Shown piece after piece: positions 52,160-59,534 of a DNA stretch of 64,000 nucleotides. The notes beneath the pieces were generated by a model. That model was not told the origin of the DNA, did not search any database, and saw only the letters and a list, made by a program, of their open reading frames with translations. Source of the DNA: Streptomyces sp. CG1. Lineage in GTDB: Bacteria; Actinomycetota; Actinomycetes; Streptomycetales; Streptomycetaceae. The DNA is taken from contig NZ_CP163518.1 of NCBI RefSeq assembly GCF_041080625.1, positions 2,790,001 through 2,854,000 of the forward strand, read 5' to 3'. A program made the translations under genes and the position numbers. How positions within the stretch are numbered: the stretch's first letter is position 1; every line of letters starts with the position of its first letter.

Positions 52160-53287
52160 TCAGACCAGCGGGGTCAGGAAGCGGCGCAGCCGCTCCTGGT
52201 ACTCCTCCGGATCGGCGTTCCACATCGCCGCGTGCGGGGCCTGCGGCACGGTGTGCAGGGCGACCAGATCGGCGCGGCGGCGGGCCAGGCGGCGGGAGAG
52301 CTCCCAGGGGGCCACCTGGTCGTCGGGTCCGTGGAAGATCAGGGTCGGAACGGTGAGCCGCTCGGGGTCGGTGATCTCGGCGACCCGGTCGGCGTGCAGG
52401 CAGGCCCGGCCCTGCGCGGCCCGCACGGCGAGCGGCAGCAGCGGCTGCGGGGTGTGGCGGGCCCGGGCGAGGGCGCGCAGCGTGGCCTCCCAGCTGAGCA
52501 CCGGCGAGTCGAGGACCAGTCCGGCGATCCGCTCGCGCACGGCGGAGTACTCGGCGGCGCGCAGCGCCATGGTGGCGCCGGTGGACCAGCCGAGCAGCAC
52601 GACCCGGCGGGCGCCGTAGCGGACGGCGTAGCGGATGGCCGCGTCCAGGTCGCGCCACTCGGTCTCGCCGAGGTGGTTCAGTCCGTCCGGCGGGCGCGGG
52701 GCGCCGAGGTCGCCCCGGTAGGCGAGCGCGAGCACCGGCACCCTGCGGGCGTGCAGCGGTGCCATGAGGTTCATGGCCTGTTCCCGGGTGGTGCCGAGGC
52801 CGTGCACGGCGATCACCCAGGTGTCCCGGGCGCCGGGCACGAACCAGGCGGGCAGTTCCCCGAGTTCGCCGGGCACGTCGATGTCGGCGTGGTCGAGGCC
52901 GAGGGCGGTGCCGGGGTTGCCGACGTACAGGTTCGGGGTGAGCCACACCGCGTCGCCGGCGGCGAGGGTGCCGTGCGTGACGCGTTCCAGGCGGCGTACG
53001 ACGGTGTCGGCCGCGTGCCGGGCCGTCTCCAGGACGGGGCCGACGACCGCGTGGGAGCCGTCGCCGGCGAGGCCGTAGGTGCCAGGGCGCAGCGAGGCCA
53101 GATCACGGGTGAGGGCGATCTGGCCGGCGGCCGTGCCGTGCACGGTGAGGCGGGGTTCGGTGGGCAGGGGGCGGCCGGCGGGCGCCTTCAGCGCGGCGTC
53201 ACTGGCGATCCGGCCGGCGGCGACGGACGCCATGCCGGCGGCGAGGACCGCGGTCACTGCGGTGGCGGTCGCTTTGACTGGGCGCAC
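52160..53287 (-). CDS. alpha/beta hydrolase
   Basis: A 375-aa protein with a hydrophobic N-terminal segment (about 5-25, TATAVTAVLAAGMASVAAGRI), perhaps a membrane anchor or signal, then a serine hydrolase domain from about 140. The oxyanion strand is WVIAVHGLGTTREQAMN, the nucleophile elbow GWSTGAT (G-x-S-x-G) near 230, the acid Asp in FHGPDDQVAPWE and the His in PHAAMWNADPEEY. Substrate unknown. GTG 53287 is the only start with the N-terminal helix. Divergent and close to nothing on its left but the repeat-like 230-bp gap. Confidence 0.9.
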   Translation of the reverse strand: MRPVKATATAVTAVLAAGMASVAAGRIASDAALKAPAGRPLPTEPRLTVHGTAAGQIALTRDLASLRPGTYGLAGDGSHAVVGPVLETARHAADTVVRRLERVTHGTLAAGDAVWLTPNLYVGNPGTALGLDHADIDVPGELGELPAWFVPGARDTWVIAVHGLGTTREQAMNLMAPLHARRVPVLALAYRGDLGAPRPPDGLNHLGETEWRDLDAAIRYAVRYGARRVVLLGWSTGATMALRAAEYSAVRERIAGLVLDSPVLSWEATLRALARARHTPQPLLPLAVRAAQGRACLHADRVAEITDPERLTVPTLIFHGPDDQVAPWELSRRLARRRADLVALHTVPQAPHAAMWNADPEEYQERLRRFLTPLV

Positions 53288-53379
53288 GGGTCCAGTGTCG
53301 TGTCGGTTGCGGCCACCGGCCAGCCGAAAGGCGGGCCGGGTGGCGGCGGACAGGGATCAGCTGAGTCGAAGAGTGGTGG

Positions 53380-54042
53380 TCACTTCCGTTGGCCGTACCC
53401 CTTCAGGCGTTCCCCCACCTCGGCCAGTTGCGTCTCCGTCAGCAGGGACGGCGTCAGGCCCGGTACGGAGGACGCCGTCAGCCACAGGCGGCACATCCAC
53501 TCCAGCTGGGCGGTGCGGTCGTAGGCCTGGTCGAGGGTGGCGCCGTAGGTGATCGTGCCGTGGTTCTGCAGGAGGCAGCCGGAGCGGTCCGCCAGGGCGC
53601 GGAGCATGTTCTCGGCCAGTTCGTCGGTGCCGTAGGTGGCGTAGGGGGCGACGCGGACCGGGCCGCCGAGTGCGGCCGCCATGTAGTGGACCAGCGGCAG
53701 CTCGGGCACGAGGGTGGAGACCGCGGTGGCGTGCACGGCGTGGGTGTGGACGACCGCGCGGGCGTCGGTGGTGCGGTAGACGGCGAGGTGCATCGGCAGC
53801 TCGCTGGTCGGCACCAGGGTGCCGAGCACCTGGCGGCCGGTGAGGTCGACGCCGGTGAGGTCGTCCCGGGTGAGCCGGTCGTACGGCACGCCCGACGGGG
53901 TGACCAGGACGAGATCGCCGACGCGCGCCGAGACGTTGCCCGAGGTGCCGACCACCAGTCCGTCGGTTACGGTCCGCCGTGCCGTGGCGACCAGTTCCGC
54001 CCAGAGGTGTTCCCGGTCCCCGTCCCGCCGCTGTTCAGCCAT
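53380..54042 (-). CDS. class II aldolase/adducin family protein
   Basis: A 220-aa enzyme of the fuculose-phosphate aldolase/ribulose-phosphate epimerase family. GLVVGTSGNVSARVGDLVLVTPSGVPYDRL binds the phosphate, TSELPMHLAVYR holds the catalytic Glu, VHTHAVHATAVSTL gives the zinc His pair, and LLQNHGTITYG the third His. It splits or rearranges a sugar phosphate; the specific sugar is not clear. ATG 54042 has AGGA upstream. It precedes the alpha/beta hydrolase on the same strand with 92 bp between, but a common pathway is not evident. Confidence 0.92.
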   Translation of the reverse strand: MAEQRRDGDREHLWAELVATARRTVTDGLVVGTSGNVSARVGDLVLVTPSGVPYDRLTRDDLTGVDLTGRQVLGTLVPTSELPMHLAVYRTTDARAVVHTHAVHATAVSTLVPELPLVHYMAAALGGPVRVAPYATYGTDELAENMLRALADRSGCLLQNHGTITYGATLDQAYDRTAQLEWMCRLWLTASSVPGLTPSLLTETQLAEVGERLKGYGQRK

Positions 54043-54231
54043 GCCGCGATCCTGCCAGCCGCACCCGCGGCACAGGGGGCGGGTGGGTGCTTCCGGACGG
54101 AAGCGCGTACCCCGAACGGCGGAAGTCGGGGTGAATCGCCGTAAATAGGTACTCGATTCGGTGATCGTCAGGCCTTCAATGGTCCCCCTTGACCGCCGGA
54201 CGATCTTGGGTCCGCCGACCCGGGGAGACAC

Positions 54232-54987
54232 ATGGCCAGTGAACGCCCACCCTTCCGTCGCCGCGCCGGTGTCCTCGTGGCGGCCACGGCGGCGCTCGCC
54301 CTCACGGGCACCGCGAGCACCGCGGCCGCAGCTCCAGCGCTGGCCGTGGGCAAACCCCGCGGCCACGACGTCTCGTCCCACCAGAAGCGCGTCGGCTGGT
54401 CCGCCTCCCGGTCCAAGGGCGCGCGGTTCGTCTACGTCAAGGCGACCGAGTCCACGAACTACCGCAACCCCTACTTCGCCCAGCAGTACAACGGCGCGCG
54501 CAAGGCGGGCCTGGTCCGGGGCGCGTACCACTTCGCCCGGCCGGACAGGTCCTCCGGCGCCAAGCAGGCCGCGTACTTCGTGCGGCACGGCGGCGGCTGG
54601 CGGGCGGACGGCTGGACGCTGCCGCCCGCGCTCGACATCGAGTACAACCCGTACAACAAGAAACACAAGTGCTACGGGCTGAGCAAGAAGCGGATGGTCC
54701 GCTGGATCCGGTCCTTCAGCAACGAGGTCAAGCGGAAGACGGGCCGCCGCCCGGTGATCTACACGACGACCCAGTGGTGGAAGCTCTGCACCGGCAACAG
54801 CCGTTCGTTCTCGAAGACCAACCCCCTGTGGATCGCCCTGCACGGCACCAGGAAGCCGGGGGCGCTGCCGGGCGGGTGGCGGTACTGGACGTTCTGGCAG
54901 TACCAGTCCGAGGGCACGCTGCCGGGTGACCAGGATCTCTTCAACGGGTCCGCGAGCCGGCTGCGGGTCTTCGCGCGTAGCAGGTAG
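54232..54987 (+). CDS. secreted GH25 lysozyme (muramidase)
   Basis: A 251-aa exported protein. The signal peptide (RRR at 9-11, core 13-30, TAAAAPA cleavage at about 34-37) has a twin-arginine-like RRRAGVLVAA start, so Tat export is possible. The GH25 domain covers about 40-250: GHDVSSHQKRVGW with the catalytic Asp (D46), FVYVKATES, GAYHFARPD, and LDIEYNP with the acid/base pair of DxE. It hydrolyses muramyl bonds in cell wall. The 190-bp upstream region runs to the divergent aldolase. A long hairpin follows. Confidence 0.92.
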   Translation: MASERPPFRRRAGVLVAATAALALTGTASTAAAAPALAVGKPRGHDVSSHQKRVGWSASRSKGARFVYVKATESTNYRNPYFAQQYNGARKAGLVRGAYHFARPDRSSGAKQAAYFVRHGGGWRADGWTLPPALDIEYNPYNKKHKCYGLSKKRMVRWIRSFSNEVKRKTGRRPVIYTTTQWWKLCTGNSRSFSKTNPLWIALHGTRKPGALPGGWRYWTFWQYQSEGTLPGDQDLFNGSASRLRVFARSR

Positions 54988-54990
54988 CCA

Positions 54991-55060
54991 AGGGGCGTCT
55001 GGGGCGCCGGTGTCGAACCGGAGCGAAACGGAACATCAACCCCCCTCCCCAGACACCCCT
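54991..55060 (+). terminator. probable terminator after the GH25 gene
   Basis: aggggcgtctgggg (54991-55004) pairs with ccccagacacccct (55047-55060), 13 of 14 bases, around a loop holding a smaller hairpin. It is just past the lysozyme stop and before the PHO box. No T run. Confidence 0.5.
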
Positions 55061-55072
55061 ACGCCTGCCTCA

Positions 55073-55113
55073 GTTCACCTTCCGTTCATCCAGGTTGCCT
55101 ACGTTCGTCCAGC
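55073..55113 (+). promoter_or_regulatory. PHO box (PhoP direct-repeat operator) upstream of the phosphate transporter
   Basis: Direct repeats at 55073 (gttcaccttcc), 55084 (gttcatccagg), a weak unit at 55094 (gttgcctac) and 55103 (gttcgtccagc) match the Streptomyces PhoP half-site GTTCACC with 11-nt or near-11 spacing. The last ends 28 bp before the start codon. PhoP control in response to phosphate level is predicted. Confidence 0.75.
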
Positions 55114-55141
55114 CAATGACCTCGAAAGATTGCCTGGGTAA

Positions 55142-56392
55142 ATGGAAAGCTTCTCGCTGATCCTCGCGATTGTGGTGGTAACCGCACTCGCGTTTGATTT
55201 CACGAACGGTTTCCACGACACCGCCAACGCGATGGCCACCACCATCTCGACAGGCGCTCTCAAGCCCAAGATCGCAGTGGCCATGTCCGCCGCCCTCAAC
55301 CTGGCGGGCGCCTTCCTCTCCGTGGAGGTCGCGAAGACGATCTCCAAGGGTCTCGTCGACGAGACCGGCATCCGTCCCGAGGTCATCTTCGCCGCCCTGG
55401 TCGGCGCGATCCTCTGGAACCTGGTCACCTGGCTGGTGGGCCTGCCCTCAAGCTCCTCGCACGCCCTGATGGGCGGTCTGATCGGCGCCACCGTCGCCTC
55501 CGCCGGCTTCGGTGCCGTACACGGTGACGTCCTGGTCACCAAGGTGCTGCTCCCGGCGGTCGCCGCGCCCGTCGTGGCGGGCGTCGCGTCGATGCTGGCC
55601 ACCCGGTTCTCCTACGGCATCGGCGGCAAGGCCGAGGGCGAGGCCACCCGCAAGGGCTACCGCGCCGGCCAGATCGCCTCCGCCGGCCTGGTCTCCCTCG
55701 CCCACGGCACCAACGACGCCCAGAAGACGATGGGCATCATCACCCTCGCGCTGATCGCGGGCGGCGCCATCTCCCCCGGCTCCAACCCGCCGGTCTGGGT
55801 CATCCTCTCCGCCGGTCTGGCCATCGCGCTCGGCACCTACATCGGCGGCTGGCGCATCATCCGCACCATGGGCACGGGCCTGACCGACCTGGAGCCGCGC
55901 CAGGGCTTCGCCGCCCAGACCAGCGCCGCGACCGCCATCCTGGCCTCCTCGCACCTGGGCTTCTCCCTCTCCACCACGCACGTCGTCTCCGGTTCGGTGA
56001 TGGGCGCGGGCCTCGGCCGCAAGGGCGGCGTGGTCCGCTGGTCCACGGCGACCCGGATGGCCGTCGCCTGGGTGCTCACCCTGCCGGCCGCCGCTCTGGT
56101 CGGCGCGGGCGCCGAGTCCGTCACGGACCTGGGTGACTGGGGAACCGCCGCCGTCGCCGTCTTCCTCGTCGCCGCCAGCGCCACGATCTGGAAGATCTCC
56201 CGCCGCGAGGTCATCGACCACTCCAACGTCGTCGCCGAGACCGAGGAGCCGGCCGGCGTGGTGACCACCGCCATCGCCGCCGTGACCCCGCCCCCGGCGG
56301 GCACCGTCGCCGAGGACCTGACGGCCACGATCGCCGCCCCGGCCGCCACCGAGTCCACACCCCAGCCCGCCCCGCCGGCCGCCGCCGTCTGA
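55142..56392 (+). CDS. PiT-family low-affinity inorganic phosphate transporter
   Basis: A 416-aa transporter of the PiT family, which takes up metal-phosphate with H+. Two copies of the family signature are present: FTNGFHDTANAMATTISTGAL near the N-terminus (NGFHDTANA) and SLAHGTNDAQKTMGIITL in the middle (HGTNDAQK), with some 9-10 helices and an Ala/Pro/Thr-rich cytoplasmic tail (about 365-416). It resembles PitH-type transporters of S. coelicolor, to my recollection. The PHO box directly upstream predicts PhoP control. ATG 55142 follows a weak gggtaa. The small gene downstream is 31 bp away. Confidence 0.94.
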   Translation: MESFSLILAIVVVTALAFDFTNGFHDTANAMATTISTGALKPKIAVAMSAALNLAGAFLSVEVAKTISKGLVDETGIRPEVIFAALVGAILWNLVTWLVGLPSSSSHALMGGLIGATVASAGFGAVHGDVLVTKVLLPAVAAPVVAGVASMLATRFSYGIGGKAEGEATRKGYRAGQIASAGLVSLAHGTNDAQKTMGIITLALIAGGAISPGSNPPVWVILSAGLAIALGTYIGGWRIIRTMGTGLTDLEPRQGFAAQTSAATAILASSHLGFSLSTTHVVSGSVMGAGLGRKGGVVRWSTATRMAVAWVLTLPAAALVGAGAESVTDLGDWGTAAVAVFLVAASATIWKISRREVIDHSNVVAETEEPAGVVTTAIAAVTPPPAGTVAEDLTATIAAPAATESTPQPAPPAAAV

Positions 56393-56423
56393 CCCCGGCC
56401 ACCCGGTTACCGAAGGAAGCATC

Positions 56424-56651
56424 ATGAAGATCGACTGGGCAGCCATCGGCTCCGTCTTCGGCGTCAGTCTCGTGTTCACCGTGGCCCTGGTGACCCTGTT
56501 CACCCTCGGTGTGGGCGGTCTGGCCCGGCGCGAGAAGGCGGCCGCGCAGGGCGGCTCCGCCGCGCTCGCCGTCACCGGTGCCTACCTCTGCTTCGCCGCC
56601 TGCGCGGCGGCGGTGACGTACGGCATCTACCTGATCGTCGCCAAGGCCTGA
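56424..56651 (+). CDS. small membrane protein downstream of the phosphate transporter, 75 aa
   Basis: A 75-aa protein with two transmembrane helices, about 8-30 (IGSVFGVSLVFTVALVTLFTL) and 47-72 (ALAVTGAYLCFAACAAAVTYGIYLIV), joined by a short basic/polar loop. GAAGGA lies 6 nt before ATG 56424. It is 31 bp after the PiT gene on the same strand and before a terminator, so it must be cotranscribed and probably works with the transporter. No named family. Confidence 0.85.
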   Translation: MKIDWAAIGSVFGVSLVFTVALVTLFTLGVGGLARREKAAAQGGSAALAVTGAYLCFAACAAAVTYGIYLIVAKA

Positions 56652-56706
56652 CACCACACCAGGAACCGGGCGGCACCACCACAGGCACCGCGAACCGCAC
56701 ATCACC

Positions 56707-56741
56707 AAGGCTCCTCTCCGTCCGCCGCGGAGGGGAGCCTT
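56707..56741 (+). terminator. terminator after the PiT operon
   Basis: aaggctcctctccg (56707-56720) and cggaggggagcctt (56728-56741) form a 14-bp stem with one wobble and a 7-nt loop. It separates the phosphate unit from the cobalamin riboswitch. Confidence 0.8.
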
Positions 56742-56789
56742 CGCCGTGCGCACAGGCCACGGGCGTCCCGCGATGTGGGGATCGGCACA

Positions 56790-56960
56790 CTCTCCCCGTG
56801 CAGGTCAACGGCAAGTTGACGGCCGTTCCGGGCGCGTGGTGGACTGCCCGGGCCATGTAGGGCGGCAGGAGAGGAAGCCGGTGCGAATCCGGCGCGGTCC
56901 CGCCACTGTCACCGGGGAAGAACCCCCCGGGAGCCAGGAACTCTCACCGCCGAATCTCGT
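56790..56960 (+). promoter_or_regulatory. cobalamin (B12) riboswitch
   Basis: The leader has the conserved core agaggaagccggtgcgaatc near 56870-56889, cggtcccgccactgt at 56895-56910, and the B12 box gagccaggaactct near 56931-56944. A gtcaac/gttgac hairpin opens the 5' part (56804-56820). It precedes cobD by about 100 nt and should repress the cob operon when adenosylcobalamin is high. Exact edges are approximate. Confidence 0.92.
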
Positions 56961-57002
56961 CGAACCAGGGCGCGGACACCCTGAGTGAGGACACCGATCG
57001 CC

Positions 57003-57059
57003 ATGCCCGGCTGCAGAAGGACCCCCACCAGGCCCGCTCCCGTTCCCACGGCCGGCTGA
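57003..57059 (+). other. short ORF (18 codons) between riboswitch and cobD
   Basis: ATG 57003 opens an 18-residue frame (MPGCRRTPTRPAPVPTAG) that stops 4 nt before the cobD ATG. GAGGA lies about 11-12 nt upstream, whereas cobD itself has no clear SD. It might couple translation of cobD to the riboswitch; it may also be chance. Confidence 0.35.
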
Positions 57060-57063
57060 GCCG

Positions 57064-58029
57064 ATGGGTGCCGATCGCAGTTACGCGTACGGCGCCGCCG
57101 CCGGTCTTCTCGGTGACCTGCTCCTCGGCGACCCGCGCCGCGGGCATCCGGTCGCCGCGTTCGGGCGTGCGGCCGCTGCCGTGGACGGCGCGTTGTGGCA
57201 CGACCACCGCGGCTGGGGCGCCCTGCACACCGTGGTGTGCGCCGGTGGCGCCGTCGCACTCGGCACGGTGGCCGCACGCACCGTACGCTCTTCCCCCACC
57301 GCCTCCGTCGCGCTGACCGCCGCCGCCACCTGGGCGGTGGTCGGCGGCACTTCGCTCGCGCGCGAGGCCCGCACCATCGGCAGCGCCCTGGAGCGCGGGG
57401 ACGTCGAGGCGGCGCGGGCACGGCTGCCGCATCTGTGCGGCCGCGATCCGCAGGCGCTGGACGCCGACGGGATCGCCCGGGCCGTGGTCGAGTCGGTCGC
57501 CGAGAACACCTCCGACGCCGTCGTGGGCGCGCTGGTGTGGGGCGCGGTGGCCGGGGTGCCCGGGCTGCTCGGCTTCCGGGCGGTCAACACGCTGGACGCG
57601 ATGGTCGGTCACAAGTCCCCCCGCTACCGCCGTTACGGCTGGGCCTCGGCCCGCCTCGACGACGTGGCCGGCTGGCCGGGGGCTCGGCTGACCGCCGTAC
57701 TCGCCGCCGCGGCCGGACCCGACCCGCGGGGGGCCCTGCGCGCCTGGAAGGCCGATGCCGCCAAGCACCCGAGCCCCAACGCGGGCCCCGTCGAAGCGTC
57801 GTTCGCGGGCGCGCTCGGCGTCCGCCTGGGCGGCACGCTCTCCTACGGCGGCCGGGTCGAGCACCGCCCCGTGCTGGGCGGCGGCACCGGCCGGGCGGTC
57901 CAGGTGACCGACATCGACCGGGCGGTACGGCTCTCCCGCCGCGTCGGCCTGCTCGCGCTCGGTACCACGGTCGCCGCGCGCCTCCTCGTCAAAGGTCTCA
58001 CCAAAGGTCTGAAGGGACGTGGGAAGTGA
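57064..58029 (+). CDS. cobD: adenosylcobinamide-phosphate synthase CobD/CbiB
   Basis: A 321-aa integral membrane protein that attaches aminopropanol (phosphate) to cobyric acid to make cobinamide. GLLGDLLLGDPRRGHPVAAFGR at the N-terminus is the family signature; further blocks are VVESVAENTSDAVVGALVWG and AVNTLDAMVGHKSPRYRRYGWASARLDDVAGW, then NAGPVEASFAGALGVRLGG. Four to five helices are present. ATG 57064 has no clear SD (see the short ORF). Its end overlaps the cobQ GTG by 4 bp. First gene of the riboswitch-controlled operon. Confidence 0.95.
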   Translation: MGADRSYAYGAAAGLLGDLLLGDPRRGHPVAAFGRAAAAVDGALWHDHRGWGALHTVVCAGGAVALGTVAARTVRSSPTASVALTAAATWAVVGGTSLAREARTIGSALERGDVEAARARLPHLCGRDPQALDADGIARAVVESVAENTSDAVVGALVWGAVAGVPGLLGFRAVNTLDAMVGHKSPRYRRYGWASARLDDVAGWPGARLTAVLAAAAGPDPRGALRAWKADAAKHPSPNAGPVEASFAGALGVRLGGTLSYGGRVEHRPVLGGGTGRAVQVTDIDRAVRLSRRVGLLALGTTVAARLLVKGLTKGLKGRGK

Positions 58030-59534
58030 ACGGGGGACTCCTCGTCGCCGGCACGACCTCCGACGCCGGCAAGAGCGTCGTGACGGCCGGGATCTGCCGC
58101 TGGCTGGTGCGTCAGGGCGTGAAGGTCGCGCCGTTCAAGGCGCAGAACATGTCGCTGAACTCCTTCGTGACCCGCGAGGGCGCGGAGATCGGGCGGGCGC
58201 AGGCCATGCAGGCCCAGGCCTGCCGGATCGAGCCGACCGCGCTGATGAACCCGGTGCTGCTCAAGCCGGGCGGCGAGCAGAGCAGCCAGGTGGTGCTGCT
58301 GGGCAAGCCGGTGGGCGAGCTGAGCGCACGCGGGTACCACGGCGGACGGCAGCAGAAGCTCCTCGGCACGGTGCTGGACTGCCTCGCCGAGTTGCGGGGC
58401 ACGTATGACGCGGTGATCTGTGAGGGGGCGGGCAGCCCGGCCGAGATCAATCTGCGGCGGACCGACATCGTGAACATGGGGATCGCGCGCAATGCACGGC
58501 TGCCCGTGCTGGTGGTCGGCGACATCGACCGCGGGGGCGTCTTCGCCTCCTTCTTCGGCACCGTCGCCCTGCTCGCACCCGAGGACCAGGAGCTGATCGC
58601 CGGGTTCCTGGTGAACAAGTTCCGGGGCGATGTCTCCCTGCTGGAGCCCGGGTTGGAGATGCTCCAGGACCTCACCGGGCGGCGCACCTACGGCGTGCTG
58701 CCGTTCCGGCACGGGCTCGGCATCGACGAGGAGGACGGCCTGCGTGTGTCGCTGCGCGGCACGGTCCGCGAGTCGACCGTCGCTCCCCCGGTCGGCGAGG
58801 ACGTGCTGCGCGTCGCCGTGTGCGCGATCCCGCTGATGTCCAACTTCACGGACGTGGACGCGCTCGCCGCCGAACCGGGGGTCGTGGTGCGGTTCGTGGA
58901 CCGCCCGGAGGAGCTGGCGGACGCGGACCTGGTGGTGATCCCGGGCACGCGGGGCACGGTGCGTGCGCTGGAGTGGCTGCGCGAGCGGGGGCTGGCCGAG
59001 GCGCTGAAGCACCGGGCCGCCGAAGGCCGCCCCGTCCTCGGCATCTGCGGCGGCTTCCAGATCCTCGGCGAGCACATCGAGGACGAGGTCGAGAGCCGCG
59101 AGGGGCATGTGGACGGCCTGGGGATCCTGCCCGTGCGGGTGCGGTTCGCCCGGGAGAAGACCCTGACCCGGCCGGAAGGGGAGGCCCTCGGCGAGCGGGT
59201 CGAGGGGTACGAGATCCACCACGGCGTCGCCTCCATGGAGGGAGGAGAACCCTTCCTCGACGGCTGCCGGGTCGGCCAGACCTGGGGCACCCACTGGCAC
59301 GGTTCGCTGGAGTCGGACGGCTTCCGGCGGGCCTTCCTCCGCGAGGTGGCCGCGGCCGCGGGCCGCCGCTTCGTACCGGCGGCGGACACCTCCTTCGCCG
59401 CGCTGCGCGAGGAGCAGCTCGACCGGCTCGGCGACCTGATCGAACAGCACGCGGACACGGACGCGCTCTGGCGGCTCATCGAGTCGGGCGCGCCGCAAGG
59501 ACTGCCTTTCATCCCACCGGGAGCGCCTGCATGA
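58026..59534 (+). CDS. cobQ: cobyric acid synthase CobQ/CbiP
   Basis: A 502-aa glutamine amidotransferase that amidates four carboxylates of adenosylcobyrinic acid a,c-diamide. The N-terminal dethiobiotin-synthetase-like domain starts LLVAGTTSDAGKSVVTAGICR and has FKAQNMSLNSFVT. The C-terminal triad GATase domain carries the Cys in VLGICGGFQILG and the His in YEIHHG. GTG 58026 overlaps the cobD stop by 4 bp. The stop in turn overlaps the cobN ATG, giving strict coupling. Confidence 0.95.
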   Translation: MNGGLLVAGTTSDAGKSVVTAGICRWLVRQGVKVAPFKAQNMSLNSFVTREGAEIGRAQAMQAQACRIEPTALMNPVLLKPGGEQSSQVVLLGKPVGELSARGYHGGRQQKLLGTVLDCLAELRGTYDAVICEGAGSPAEINLRRTDIVNMGIARNARLPVLVVGDIDRGGVFASFFGTVALLAPEDQELIAGFLVNKFRGDVSLLEPGLEMLQDLTGRRTYGVLPFRHGLGIDEEDGLRVSLRGTVRESTVAPPVGEDVLRVAVCAIPLMSNFTDVDALAAEPGVVVRFVDRPEELADADLVVIPGTRGTVRALEWLRERGLAEALKHRAAEGRPVLGICGGFQILGEHIEDEVESREGHVDGLGILPVRVRFAREKTLTRPEGEALGERVEGYEIHHGVASMEGGEPFLDGCRVGQTWGTHWHGSLESDGFRRAFLREVAAAAGRRFVPAADTSFAALREEQLDRLGDLIEQHADTDALWRLIESGAPQGLPFIPPGAPA

